From: Siminovitchia terrae
Lineage (GTDB): Bacteria; Bacillota; Bacilli; Bacillales; Bacillaceae_C
NCBI RefSeq assembly: GCF_003605405.2
Contig: NZ_QYTW02000022.1
Span: 26,582-90,581, forward strand
Reading direction: 5' to 3'
DNA length: 64,000 nucleotides
The translations under genes were made by a program, and so were the position numbers. Positions 52,968 to 61,854 of this stretch are shown piece by piece. The stretch's first letter is position 1. Each line of letters opens with the position of its first letter. Under the pieces are notes generated by a model. It had not been told where the DNA came from. It saw only the letters and a program-made list of their open reading frames with translations, and searched no databases.

Positions 52968-52994
52968 AAAAGTGACTACTTATAGTACACTTTT
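52968..52994. promoter_or_regulatory. Imperfect palindrome upstream of mntR
   Basis: AAAAGTGACTA and TAGTACACTTTT face each other across CTTA, one inserted base in the right arm. It lies 33 bp before the mntR start, where an operator would be expected, but the sequence is not one I can assign to a regulator. Confidence 0.4.
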
Positions 52995-53026
52995 ATTTGC
53001 TATTACAGGAAAGAGGAGGGATAAAG

Positions 53027-53461
53027 ATGCCAACCCCAAGCATGGAGGATTATATTGAACAGATATACTTGCTGATCACCAACAAAGGATATGCAAGAGT
53101 TTCGGATATTGCAGAAGCTCTCGATGTCCATCCCTCCTCGGTTACGAAAATGGTTCAAAAACTTGATCGGGAAAGCTACCTTCATTATGAACGATATAGA
53201 GGGCTTATTTTAACATCCAAAGGGAAAAAAATTGGTAAACGGCTGGTTGATCGTCATGATCTGCTTGAAAGATTTCTAATGATCATCGGGGTAGATAAAG
53301 CAAATATTTACGATGATGTAGAAGGAATTGAACATCATTTAAGTTGGAATTCCATCGACCGAATCGGTGATCTCGTACAATATTTCGAGGAAAGCCCAGA
53401 AAGAATTGCCGAATTGAAACTCATTCAAGAAAAGAATGAGGAAGAAACAGCAAATCAATAA
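53027..53461 (+). CDS. mntR: Manganese-responsive regulator MntR
   Basis: DtxR-family repressor of Mn uptake genes, 144 residues. All MntR metal ligands are at their canonical numbers: D8, E11, H77, E99, E102 and H103. The winged helix ([20 protein letters not shown]) spans about 25-45. The ATG at 53027 follows AGAGGAGGG. An imperfect palindrome lies at 52968-52994, upstream. Confidence 0.95.
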   Translation: MPTPSMEDYIEQIYLLITNKGYARVSDIAEALDVHPSSVTKMVQKLDRESYLHYERYRGLILTSKGKKIGKRLVDRHDLLERFLMIIGVDKANIYDDVEGIEHHLSWNSIDRIGDLVQYFEESPERIAELKLIQEKNEEETANQ

Positions 53462-53476
53462 AGTTATCTTCAACGG

Positions 53477-53510
53477 ACGCTTTGATACAGTTTTCAAGGC
53501 GTTTTCTTTA
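53477..53510 (+). terminator. Terminator after mntR
   Basis: ACGCTTTGA/TCAAGGCGT stem (one wobble) with an 8-nt loop and TTTTCTTT. Confidence 0.65.
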
Positions 53511-53588
53511 TGATTATGAATTAGGATAATAAAAGGAAAAGATAGTACTATATGGTACAATTAATTTAAAAAATCGGGAGGTATGCAA

Positions 53589-55271
53589 GTGAGCGGAAAA
53601 CAACCGAGCGATATCGAAATTGCACAAAACGCCGAGCTTAAACCAATCCAGCAAGTTGCGGAGAAGATAGGACTGCATGAAGAAGACATTGAATATTACG
53701 GAAAGTACAAAGCGAAAATTTCTTTCGATAAGATTAAGGAGCTTCAGAATAACAAGGATGGAAAAGTAATCCTTGTCACATCCATCAACCCGACACCGGC
53801 GGGCGAAGGCAAATCTACGGTGACAGTCGGTCTCGGAGATGCTTTATCAAAGCTTGGAAAGAGGACGGTGATTGCTCTAAGGGAGCCTTCTCTTGGCCCG
53901 ACTATGGGAATCAAAGGAGGGGCTACAGGAGGCGGACGTGCACAGGTCCTGCCTATGGAAGAAATCAACTTGCATTTTACAGGTGATTTGCATGCCATCA
54001 CCACAGCAAATAACGCTCTTGCTGCATTACTTGACAATCATATTCAGCAGGGAAACAAACTAAGAATTGACCAGAGGAGAGTCGTTTGGAAACGGGCTGT
54101 TGATTTAAATGACCGTGCTTTGCGTGAAGTTATTGTCGGCCTTGGAGGGCCTGGTCAAGGAGTTCCTCGAGAGGATGGCTTTGATATAACGGTTGCTTCC
54201 GAAATTATGGCTGTACTATGCCTATCCACAGATTTAGCGGATTTAAAATGCAGGCTTTCCCGCATGGTCATAGCCTATAATATAGACAAGAAGCCTGTCA
54301 CTGTAAAGGATCTCGGAGTTCAAGGGGCTCTTGCTCTGTTATTAAAAGATGCACTCAAGCCGAATCTGGTCCAGACAATTGAGCATACGCCGGCTATCAT
54401 TCACGGAGGGCCATTTGCTAATATTGCTCATGGATGCAACAGTATCATGGCCACGAAAACGGCTGCAAAAATGGGCGATTATGTAGTGACGGAAGCCGGT
54501 TTCGGGGCAGATCTTGGGGCGGAAAAATTCCTCCACATCAAATCCAGGAATGCAGGGATGCAGCCGAATGCTGTTGTTATTGTTGCAACAATCAGGGCCT
54601 TGAAGATGCATGGAGGGGTTCCGAAGAACGAGTTAAGCCATGAAAATATTATGGCCCTTGAGAAAGGCTTGGAGAATTTAAAGAAACATACGGAAACAAT
54701 TGCCGAATTCGGATTGCCATTTGTTGTGGCGATTAATAAATTTTCTGCTGATACGGAATCTGAGGTAACACTACTTGAAAAATGGTGTGATCAAAATGGC
54801 ATTCCTGTAGCCTTGACGGAGGTTTGGGAAAAAGGCGGAGCAGGCGGGATCAATCTTGCTGAGAAGATTTTGCATGAAATAGAATCCGACAAGCGACAAT
54901 TCAACTATTTATACGATCTATCGGATTCCCTTGAGGAAAAAATTAAGACGATCGTTCAGCAAGTTTACGGAGGAAAGGATGTAGAGTTTTCAGTTACGGC
55001 ATCAAAGCAATTAAAGGAATTTGAAGAACTGGGATGGGGCAATCTGCCTGTCTGCATGGCAAAGACACAATACTCTCTTTCTGACGATCCCTCCAAGCTT
55101 GGACGTCCCGAAGATTTCATTATCCATGTCCGTGAGTTGAAGCCGAAGCTCGGGGCTGGTTTTATTGTAGCGTTAACCGGAGAAATGATGACAATGCCGG
55201 GGCTTCCAAAAGAGCCGGCTGCCAACCATATGGATGTTGATGAAAAGGGAAAAGCTATAGGATTGTTTTAA
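53589..55271 (+). CDS. fhs: Formate-tetrahydrofolate ligase
   Basis: ATP-dependent formation of 10-formyl-THF, a one-carbon entry point. 560 residues with the P-loop [16 protein letters not shown] near 64-79, the [19 protein letters not shown] signature and the C-terminal [11 protein letters not shown] motif. The GTG at 53589 is 8 nt after GGGAGGT, better than the ATG at 53583. The stop codon TAA is part of the TTTTAAC at which family B copy 4 begins. B. subtilis has no gene of this name at this place. Confidence 0.94.
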   Translation: MSGKQPSDIEIAQNAELKPIQQVAEKIGLHEEDIEYYGKYKAKISFDKIKELQNNKDGKVILVTSINPTPAGEGKSTVTVGLGDALSKLGKRTVIALREPSLGPTMGIKGGATGGGRAQVLPMEEINLHFTGDLHAITTANNALAALLDNHIQQGNKLRIDQRRVVWKRAVDLNDRALREVIVGLGGPGQGVPREDGFDITVASEIMAVLCLSTDLADLKCRLSRMVIAYNIDKKPVTVKDLGVQGALALLLKDALKPNLVQTIEHTPAIIHGGPFANIAHGCNSIMATKTAAKMGDYVVTEAGFGADLGAEKFLHIKSRNAGMQPNAVVIVATIRALKMHGGVPKNELSHENIMALEKGLENLKKHTETIAEFGLPFVVAINKFSADTESEVTLLEKWCDQNGIPVALTEVWEKGGAGGINLAEKILHEIESDKRQFNYLYDLSDSLEEKIKTIVQQVYGGKDVEFSVTASKQLKEFEELGWGNLPVCMAKTQYSLSDDPSKLGRPEDFIIHVRELKPKLGAGFIVALTGEMMTMPGLPKEPAANHMDVDEKGKAIGLF

Positions 55272-55461
55272 CTTCATTCAGCAGAAGTCTCCCACTTCTG
55301 TAACTAGTGAGATGAATGCATATTGGTATACCATTCGGCGGGGGTTCAAACCCCGCCTGAATAAAGTTAAAGCCTCCGGCGGATGCCACAGATTTTCTGA
55401 GGAAATTTATCGAGCGAAGCTCGATAAAATCTGGGCGCAAATACGCTAAGGCGCATTTGAT
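55267..55461 (+). repeat. Family B structured repeat, copy 4
   Basis: The TTTAAC left flank overlaps the fhs stop codon; the right end GCGCATTTGAT lies 30 bp before ypgR. The GTTCAAA hairpin reads GGCGGGG/CCCCGCC here, with both arms changed against copy 1 but still paired. The TTTATCGAGC stem is intact with an A in the loop (GAAGCTC). Confidence 0.8.
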
Positions 55462-55490
55462 AACGATTATTTTCGGGAAAGGTGGATTGC

Positions 55491-56621
55491 ATGAAAATAA
55501 AAACAATTGAACCGACACCGAGTCCAAACACAATGAAGGTAATTTTAAACGAAGAACTTGAAGCGGGTGTCAGCAACAACTATAAAAAAGAGCATATTGA
55601 TTCGGCTCCGCCGTATATTAAGCAGATTCTTCAAATAGATGGAGTCAAGGGTGTTTACCATGTCGCTGATTTTTTGGCTATAGAAAGAAATGGCAAATTT
55701 CACTGGGAAGAAATTTTACCGAAAGTTAGAGAAGTGTTTGGAGAAGAGGCAGCTACTTCAAATGACGGACAAATAAAGGCAGATGAACATTACGGTGAGG
55801 TAGAGGTCCAGGTGCAAATGTTTAAGGGTATTCCACTCCAGGTTAAGCTATCAACAGGGACGGAAGAAAAAAGATTTGGATTGCCGAAACGTTTTGCTGA
55901 TGCCATGTCATCGGTACAATCGGAAGGGGATAATTATGTCCTGTTGAGAAAATGGAAAGACATGGGAGTCAGATACGGTGATCTTGATGAGATTGGACAA
56001 CAGGTCACAGAAGAATTGGGAGCTGCATATCCCGATGAAAGATTGAAACAGATTATTGAAGATGCCAATAAACCCCATGGTCAAAACACTCTTCAAACAA
56101 GAAGGTTGATCAAGCTCACTCCAGAAATGCTTGACGAGTCTGATTGGAGGAAAAGGTATCAACTGTTGGAGCAGATGGATACACCAGTGATGGAGGATAT
56201 TCCCGTGCTTGAAAAAGCTCTGCATGATGAAAAATCTTCCATAAGGAGACTTGCTGTTGTTTATCTTGGCATGATAGAGGATAAGAGCGTTCTTCCTCTT
56301 TTATATGAAGGATTACACGATCAGACGGTCACAGTAAGAAGAACAGCAGGTGATTGTCTGTCGGATCTTGGCTTTGCCGAAGCCATGGAGGAAATGAGTC
56401 AAGCATTGAAAGATAAAAGTAAAATTGTCCGTTGGCGCGCTGCGATGTTCCTGTACGAAGTGGGAGATGAGCGAGTTTTGCCTGCCCTTAAAGAAGCGGA
56501 AAATGACCCGGAATTTGAAGTTCAACTGCAAGTAAAAATGGCTATCGAGCGCATTGAGGGCGGGGAAGAGGCCAAAGGGTCAGTCTGGAAACAAATGACG
56601 GAAGCAAGGAAACAAATTTAA
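55491..56621 (+). CDS. ypgR: YpgR-like protein (Nfu N-terminal domain plus HEAT repeats; CvfC family)
   Basis: 376 residues. The first ~90 resemble the scaffold NfuA N-terminal domain (TPSPNTMKVIL, GVKGVYHVADFLAIERN) and the C-terminal ~150 hold HEAT-like repeats (EKALHDEKSSIRRLAVVYLG, DQTVTVRRTAGDCLSDLG, DKSKIVRWRAAMFL). Known as conserved virulence factor C in staphylococci; molecular role unclear. The ATG at 55491 follows AAAGGTGG. brxA follows after 24 bp, a conserved pair. Confidence 0.85.
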   Translation: MKIKTIEPTPSPNTMKVILNEELEAGVSNNYKKEHIDSAPPYIKQILQIDGVKGVYHVADFLAIERNGKFHWEEILPKVREVFGEEAATSNDGQIKADEHYGEVEVQVQMFKGIPLQVKLSTGTEEKRFGLPKRFADAMSSVQSEGDNYVLLRKWKDMGVRYGDLDEIGQQVTEELGAAYPDERLKQIIEDANKPHGQNTLQTRRLIKLTPEMLDESDWRKRYQLLEQMDTPVMEDIPVLEKALHDEKSSIRRLAVVYLGMIEDKSVLPLLYEGLHDQTVTVRRTAGDCLSDLGFAEAMEEMSQALKDKSKIVRWRAAMFLYEVGDERVLPALKEAENDPEFEVQLQVKMAIERIEGGEEAKGSVWKQMTEARKQI

Positions 56622-56645
56622 AAGTAAAGAGATGGAGGAATGACT

Positions 56646-57083
56646 ATGTCGATGGCATATGAGGAATATATGAAGCAAGTGGTCAAGCCGATGAGAGAAG
56701 AGCTTGTCCGTTCGAATTTCAAAGAGCTCTTGACTCCTGAAGAAGTTGAAGAGTTCATGAATAATGCAACAGGGACCACCCTTGTTGTGGTTAACTCAGT
56801 CTGCGGCTGTGCTGCTGGGCTTGCGAGGCCGGCGGCTATCAAGGCAATTGAGGAAAGCTCTGTAACGCCTAATCAGCTTGTAACGGTTTTTGCTGGCCAG
56901 GAAAGGGAAGCGACCGCGAAAATGCGTGAGTATTTTACTGGATATGAACCATCATCACCTTCAATTGCGCTCCTACAAGGAAAAGAAGTTGTTCATTTCA
57001 TCCCAAGGGAAGATATCGAGGGGAATGAAGTGGAACATATCGTAGACAACATAAAAAACGCTTTTGAAAAAAACTGTAAGTAA
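56646..57083 (+). CDS. brxA: Bacilliredoxin BrxA (YphP)
   Basis: A thioredoxin-fold protein of 145 residues with the C53-G-C55 active site (NSVCGCAAG), which removes bacillithiol from bacillithiolated proteins. This fits with bshA/bshB1 elsewhere in the window. The ATG at 56646 is 7 nt after GGAGG; the ATG at 56640 is too close to it. Confidence 0.94.
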   Translation: MSMAYEEYMKQVVKPMREELVRSNFKELLTPEEVEEFMNNATGTTLVVVNSVCGCAAGLARPAAIKAIEESSVTPNQLVTVFAGQEREATAKMREYFTGYEPSSPSIALLQGKEVVHFIPREDIEGNEVEHIVDNIKNAFEKNCK

Positions 57084-57085
57084 AA

Positions 57086-57130
57086 GGATTAAGAGCTTTG
57101 GGCACATGAGTAGCCCAAAGCTCTTAATCC
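57086..57130 (-). terminator. Perfect 18-bp hairpin, terminator for the reverse-strand peptide gene
   Basis: GGATTAAGAGCTTTGGGC and its exact complement, loop of 9 nt. Only the minus strand has a following T-tract (TTTTAC), so it acts best as the terminator of the 23-codon gene at 57124-57195, whose stop codon lies in the stem. On the plus strand it may also protect or end the brxA mRNA. Confidence 0.7.
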
Positions 57131-57195
57131 GCAATTGATAAATAAACAAAAAATCCTAGTAAAGCAATTAGTCCAATTGAAATTAATGCAGTCAT
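57124..57195 (-). CDS. 23-residue hydrophobic peptide, predicted membrane microprotein
   Basis: A short gene on the minus strand: MTALISIGLIALLGFFVY followed by LSIAD. Nearly the whole peptide is one membrane span. TAAGGAGGG lies exactly 6 nt before the ATG at 57195, a TATAAT (minus, 57233-57228) lies 38 nt from the start, and a strong hairpin terminator follows. I do not recognise the family. All signals of a real gene are present despite its size. Confidence 0.65.
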   Translation of the reverse strand: MTALISIGLIALLGFFVYLSIAD

Positions 57196-57364
57196 CCATG
57201 ACCCTCCTTATACAAAACAATACTCATATTATACCTCAACTTAAAATTTTTACCATTCATAACTTAAAAATCTTTCTTATAGGGCAATTTATTCGCATTG
57301 AATCAGGCAGTGAACACAATGAAATTCTTCTTCTAGCATTCTCTATATCTCATGTTAAGTATGG

Positions 57365-57370
57365 TATAAT
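57365..57370 (+). promoter_or_regulatory. Extended -10 promoter of the PPEP-like gene
   Basis: TG-G-TATAAT (57362-57370), 43 bp before the start at 57413. No good -35, as expected for an extended -10. Confidence 0.5.
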
Positions 57371-57412
57371 TTAGACTATCCTCAACACAAAGAAGAGAAG
57401 AGGCAGCCTAGA

Positions 57413-58099
57413 ATGCGCAAAATTTCATTAATCCTTCTTATTATACCTATCTTATTTCTTAATTCTGACTTTTCCAGAGCCATCAATATCGGGAAGCCGC
57501 TTGGCGAGAGCGAGCTTTATAGTTTGTTAACATTGCAATCAGGTAAACTGCTTAAAGATACTGTCATACTGCCTGAAAAAGAATTTGATAAAGAAGAAGC
57601 GGCTAAAATCATCAAGAGGCTGGATCACTTGCCTACTTCTATTTTATCTAATATAAAAGAAAATGGAATTAAAATTATTCTTTTTGATGGAAAACTGACG
57701 GATCAGCCTTTTACAGAGAATTTAAAAGGCAAGGTGCCAAGGGGTTATCCGGAAACGATCTTATGGGATGATTTGCCAGGGGCCGGCGGATCACAATATG
57801 TTTTTGTCAAAATTGGCTCAAGTGAAAAAGGAAAAGGCCACAGCTCTGTAAATTTGGAATATCATGAGCTTGCCCATTCCCTTCAGAGATTTTCTTATAA
57901 TCATGAACAAGCTGACAAAGTCATAACGCAAACGTGGAAAGAGGAAGCTGAAGCCCTGTTTCCAATGCGGGATTATTTTCTTGATTACAAAGAAGAGTAT
58001 TTTGCTGAATGTTTCGCTTATTACTTTTATTCGAAAGAGACTCGGGAACAATTGAAAATGAAAGCCCCGAAGATGTATACTTTCTTAAACAGCTTATAA
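57413..58099 (+). CDS. Secreted zinc metalloprotease, anthrax lethal factor / Pro-Pro endopeptidase-like
   Basis: 228 residues with an N-terminal signal peptide (about 1-24), then an ATLF-like domain. The zinc site H151-E152-L-A-H155 lies in [10 protein letters not shown] and the third ligand is likely E199 in [12 protein letters not shown], 44 residues later, the spacing seen in M34 enzymes such as PPEP-1. Such proteases cut surface proteins at Pro-Pro bonds, releasing adhesins; substrate here is unknown. The start has GAAGAGGCAG upstream. Transcribed alone from an extended -10 promoter. Confidence 0.82.
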   Translation: MRKISLILLIIPILFLNSDFSRAINIGKPLGESELYSLLTLQSGKLLKDTVILPEKEFDKEEAAKIIKRLDHLPTSILSNIKENGIKIILFDGKLTDQPFTENLKGKVPRGYPETILWDDLPGAGGSQYVFVKIGSSEKGKGHSSVNLEYHELAHSLQRFSYNHEQADKVITQTWKEEAEALFPMRDYFLDYKEEYFAECFAYYFYSKETREQLKMKAPKMYTFLNSL

Positions 58100-58118
58100 T
58101 AAAGCGAGGGTGTTTTTT

Positions 58119-58913
58119 ATGAAACAGTATTTGGAATTATGCAATCATGTACTTGAAAGTGGAACAATGAAGGAAGATCGGACTGGAACTGGAACAATCA
58201 GTACTTTCGGATATCAAATGAGATTTGATCTTCAGGAAGGTTTTCCGCTTTTGACCACAAAAAAACTTCATGTGAAATCAATTATTTATGAACTTCTTTG
58301 GTTTTTAGCTGGAGATACAAATGTGAAATATCTTCAGGATCACGGGGTCAGAATTTGGAATGAATGGGCGGATGAAGCCGGCGACCTTGGTCCTGTTTAC
58401 GGAAAGCAATGGCGTTCATGGCAGACAGTTGATGGAAAAACAGTAGATCAGATTAAAGACGTACTCCATCAGCTTAGGACAAAACCTGACTCCCGGCGAA
58501 TGATCGTTAATGCCTGGAATGTGGGGGATCTTGATAAGATGGCGCTGCCGCCATGTCATTGTCTGTTTCAGTTCTATGTTTCTGACGGAAAACTCTCCTG
58601 CCAGCTATATCAGCGTTCTGCTGATGTTTTCTTGGGTGTGCCATTTAATATAGCCTCCTATGCTCTATTGACAATGATGATGGCACAGGTTACGGGTCTT
58701 CAGCCTGGAGAATTTGTCCATACATTGGGAGATGCTCATATATATAAGAACCATGTCGAGCAGGTAGAACTGCAGTTAACAAGAAAACCAGGCCCACTTC
58801 CAAAAATGATCATCAATCCGGATGTAAAGGATTTGTTCACATTCACTTTTGAAGATTTTTCATTGGAAGACTACAATGCCCAACCACATATCAAAGGAGC
58901 AGTGAGCGTATGA
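58119..58913 (+). CDS. thyA: Thymidylate synthase (ThyA family)
   Basis: dUMP to dTMP with methylene-THF. 264 residues as in B. subtilis ThyB and E. coli ThyA. The catalytic cysteine lies in [11 protein letters not shown]; the phosphate-binding RRMIVNAWN and the [18 protein letters not shown]-terminal loop are present. The ATG at 58119 is 9 nt after GCGAGGG; the GTG at 58110 is rejected. Overlaps dfrA by 4 nt. Confidence 0.96.
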   Translation: MKQYLELCNHVLESGTMKEDRTGTGTISTFGYQMRFDLQEGFPLLTTKKLHVKSIIYELLWFLAGDTNVKYLQDHGVRIWNEWADEAGDLGPVYGKQWRSWQTVDGKTVDQIKDVLHQLRTKPDSRRMIVNAWNVGDLDKMALPPCHCLFQFYVSDGKLSCQLYQRSADVFLGVPFNIASYALLTMMMAQVTGLQPGEFVHTLGDAHIYKNHVEQVELQLTRKPGPLPKMIINPDVKDLFTFTFEDFSLEDYNAQPHIKGAVSV

Positions 58914-59395
58914 TTTCTTTTTTGTGGGCCCAAGATGAAAATGGGTTGATCGGGAATAATAATGACCTTCCTTGGCGTCTGCCAGCCGATCTGAAATATT
59001 TTAAGGAAACGACAATGGGCCACCCGATTGTAATGGGAAGAAAAACATATGAATCCATCGGCAGGCCATTACCTGGACGCACAAATATCATCTTGACAAA
59101 AGATCAGGATTATCAGGCTGAAGGCTGTCTTGTTTTTCATTGCAAAGAAGACCTCCTCGGATGGATTGAGGAAAACGGATCGGAAGTATTTATTACCGGC
59201 GGTTCGGAAATATTTAAGCTTTTTCTGGAAGACGCTGACCGACTGTATGTAACGAAGATCAGAGCTGCCTTTGAGGGCAATACATATTTTCCGGAACTGG
59301 ATTGGAAAAAGTGGCGCTTAATATCAACTGAAAAAGGTCCGAAAGATGAAAAAAATCCATATGATTATGAGTTCCAAATATACGAACGGGATTAA
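58910..59395 (+). CDS. dfrA: Dihydrofolate reductase
   Basis: 161 residues. Substrate-binding [38 protein letters not shown] and the NADPH motif FITGGSEIF are all present. It regenerates THF used by thyA, with which it overlaps (ATGA), so they are translationally coupled. Confidence 0.96.
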   Translation: MISFLWAQDENGLIGNNNDLPWRLPADLKYFKETTMGHPIVMGRKTYESIGRPLPGRTNIILTKDQDYQAEGCLVFHCKEDLLGWIEENGSEVFITGGSEIFKLFLEDADRLYVTKIRAAFEGNTYFPELDWKKWRLISTEKGPKDEKNPYDYEFQIYERD

Positions 59396-59423
59396 AAAGG
59401 CGAACCGGTGTGTTCGCTTTTTC
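59394..59423 (+). terminator. Terminator of thyA-dfrA
   Basis: AAAAAGGCGAAC/GTTCGCTTTTT stem with loop CGGTGT, starting at the dfrA stop codon. Confidence 0.75.
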
Positions 59424-59475
59424 TTATGTTAGCCCGCAAACAAAAGTATCAGCCCTGAGGATGTGTAGTATAAAG

Positions 59476-60312
59476 ATGATTAAGATTGTGACAGATTCAA
59501 GCAGTGACTTGACGATTGAAGAAGCTAATGAACTGGAAGTAATGATTGTTCCTCTAACTATATCCATTGGAGAGGAGTCTTTTTTGGATGGTACTGATGT
59601 AACTCCAAAAGAATTCATTCAAAAAATGGAGGCTTCAAAGACTCTTCCAAAAAGTTCACAGCCAGCAATTGGTGAATTGCTCAAGCTGTATAATCAACTG
59701 ACAGAAGACGGGAGTGAAGTCTTGTCTATTCACATGTCTGGGAAACTAAGCGGAACAGCGGAATCAGCGAAGACTGCCGCAATGATGGCTGAAGGAAAAG
59801 TGAATGTTGTAGATTCCCTGTTTATTTCCAAAGCATTGGGCTTTCAAGTAAGGGAAGCTGCAAAATTGGCGAAAGAAGGCCGCATCGCAGAAGAAATCAT
59901 ACAAAAAATAAACGATATTAGAAAAAATACCCATTTATTTGTTGTTGTCGACACATTGGAAAATCTGGTTAAAGGCGGGCGGATTGGAAAGGGGACAGCA
60001 TTAATTGGCTCCATTCTGAATATCAAGCCGATCGCCATACTTGAAGATGGGGAGTATTCCCCGGTCGCTAAAGTTCGAAGCCAGTCGCAGGCAATCAAAT
60101 ATTTAGTGAAACAGTTTATGAAAGATGCGAAAGGGAAAACAATAAAATATGCCAGTATTGCTCATGCGAATGGACTGGATTTCGCCATGAAATTGAAAGA
60201 GCAGATTGAGGAAAAGGCAGATTTCCACTCTGTTGAGATACTTTGGACCAGCCCGGTCATCAGTACCCATACTGGACAAGGAGCTATAGGCTTTTCATAT
60301 TTTGCAGAATGA
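59476..60312 (+). CDS. DegV-family fatty-acid-binding protein
   Basis: 278 residues. The family start IKIVTDSSSDL, the HMSGKLSGTAESA segment and VVDTLENLVKGGRIGKGTAL are typical of DegV/FakB-type proteins, which present fatty acids to the FakA kinase. The ATG at 59476 is chosen by alignment; GAGG is about 16 nt upstream, so an earlier in-frame start (59461 or 59410) cannot be excluded. Confidence 0.9.
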   Translation: MIKIVTDSSSDLTIEEANELEVMIVPLTISIGEESFLDGTDVTPKEFIQKMEASKTLPKSSQPAIGELLKLYNQLTEDGSEVLSIHMSGKLSGTAESAKTAAMMAEGKVNVVDSLFISKALGFQVREAAKLAKEGRIAEEIIQKINDIRKNTHLFVVVDTLENLVKGGRIGKGTALIGSILNIKPIAILEDGEYSPVAKVRSQSQAIKYLVKQFMKDAKGKTIKYASIAHANGLDFAMKLKEQIEEKADFHSVEILWTSPVISTHTGQGAIGFSYFAE

Positions 60313-60396
60313 CGAAGAGCGTTTTCTATATGAGATGCAATAAGCAAGTGCTTTCTTTAATGGTTTATATATCTTTTTATCCTAAACTGCATATGA

Positions 60397-60405
60397 TGTT
60401 ATAAT
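60397..60405 (+). promoter_or_regulatory. Extended -10 promoter of ypmR
   Basis: TG-T-TATAAT, 33 bp before the ypmR start. No clear -35 box. Confidence 0.5.
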
Positions 60406-60438
60406 GAAAGCACTTAAATAAAGTGAGTGGGCAAGCCA

Positions 60439-61215
60439 ATGAAAAAAATTGTATTTGCGTTAATTTGCTTCATATTATTTCTTTCCGGGTGTGCAAATCA
60501 AATAAGGGAACTGACTAAAAAAGAAACGGCAATAGAAGAAAAACAGACGCCCCCCGCAGATTTCATACCGCATGATATTAAAGTGGTTTCTGTAGGAGAT
60601 TCTTTGACTCAGGGCGTAGGATCTGATGATAATCTTGGAGGATATATTCCCTTCTTAAAAGCGAACCTTGAGGAATTGAAAGGCATAAGCATAGCGGAAT
60701 TTGCCAATCATGGAAAAAAAGGAAATAGAACAGACCAATTATTGAAGCGCTTGAAGCAGCCGGAGGTTATGTCAGACATCAAGGATGCGGACTTGGTCAT
60801 CATTACAATCGGCGGCAATGATGTCATGCAGGTTTTTAGAGAAAACCTCTTGGGTCTTAAACTGAATAAATTCATTATGGCAGAAGATGAATATAAAGAC
60901 AGGCTGGATAACATATTAACTCTGATAAGGAGTTATAACAACGATGCTGAAATCATTCTCGTCGGAATTTATAATCCATTTATTAAATGGTTTTCAGATA
61001 TAAAAGAAATGGATCAAATTGTCGACAACTGGAACAAGGTGAGTTCTGAAACGATTGAACAATATGATCATACGCTCTTTGTTCCCGTCGCAGACATTTT
61101 TGAAAATAATGAAGAGAGTCTGCTGTATACGGATTATTTCCATCCTAACACCCGAGGGTATGAGTTGATTGCAGAGCGGATTTATGATTATTTGAATGCC
61201 AAAAGCTATTTTTAA
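60439..61215 (+). CDS. ypmR: SGNH/GDSL-type esterase lipoprotein YpmR
   Basis: 258 residues. A lipoprotein signal with lipobox LSGC (C18) anchors it outside the membrane. SGNH blocks: GDSLTQG (about 56), the NHGKKGNRT block, GGNDV and HPNTRGY with the catalytic His. It hydrolyses an unknown ester. The ATG at 60439 is preferred to the GTG at 60427. Followed by ypmS, 30 bp away. Confidence 0.88.
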   Translation: MKKIVFALICFILFLSGCANQIRELTKKETAIEEKQTPPADFIPHDIKVVSVGDSLTQGVGSDDNLGGYIPFLKANLEELKGISIAEFANHGKKGNRTDQLLKRLKQPEVMSDIKDADLVIITIGGNDVMQVFRENLLGLKLNKFIMAEDEYKDRLDNILTLIRSYNNDAEIILVGIYNPFIKWFSDIKEMDQIVDNWNKVSSETIEQYDHTLFVPVADIFENNEESLLYTDYFHPNTRGYELIAERIYDYLNAKSYF

Positions 61216-61245
61216 ATTGGAAGATTGCAGTTCGGGGGAAAAATA

Positions 61246-61830
61246 ATGGGTAACAAAAACTATTGGAAAATCGGCTTTTTGATCTTGGCTGCCGTGAACT
61301 TGATATTTGTTTGCGGAATGGGGTTACTTCTGTTTTTGTCTTCAGATCAAACAGAGATTCCCAAAAACACAACTGACACAGGCACCTACTCAGAATTTAC
61401 TATAGATACCCATAAAGAGGATTTGAACGACCTTATCAATTATTATATAGAAAAGGAAGGGTTAAATGGGCCCATTCACTATAATGTCTTTTTGACAGAT
61501 GAGGTCGAGCTTTATGGAGAGGTTTCTGTATTTTCACAAGCCTTGCAGTTAAAAATGACCTTTGAACCTAAAGCCTTGGACAATGGTGATCTGGTACTGG
61601 AACAGAAAGATGTTTATTTGGGCGATGTAAAATTACCAGTCTCTTATATAATGAAATTTATACGGGATGCCTATAAATTACCGCCATGGGTAATCATCCA
61701 GCCAAATGATCAACAAGTATATGTGGCGCTGCAGGAAATGAGGCTTAACAACGGAATTCAGGTAAGGGTGCAGGAATTTGACCTGGCAAAAGATCAGATA
61801 TCGATGAAGATGCTGGTCCCTACACAGTAA
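61246..61830 (+). CDS. ypmS: DUF2140 membrane protein YpmS
   Basis: 194 residues with one N-terminal membrane span (about 10-33) and an extracytoplasmic beta-rich domain, matching YpmS (DUF2140). Function unknown; the conserved ypmR-ypmS pairing suggests a joint envelope role. Start after GGGGGAAAA. Confidence 0.82.
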   Translation: MGNKNYWKIGFLILAAVNLIFVCGMGLLLFLSSDQTEIPKNTTDTGTYSEFTIDTHKEDLNDLINYYIEKEGLNGPIHYNVFLTDEVELYGEVSVFSQALQLKMTFEPKALDNGDLVLEQKDVYLGDVKLPVSYIMKFIRDAYKLPPWVIIQPNDQQVYVALQEMRLNNGIQVRVQEFDLAKDQISMKMLVPTQ

Positions 61831-61854
61831 TGAGTCATACAAGGAGGAGTATCT

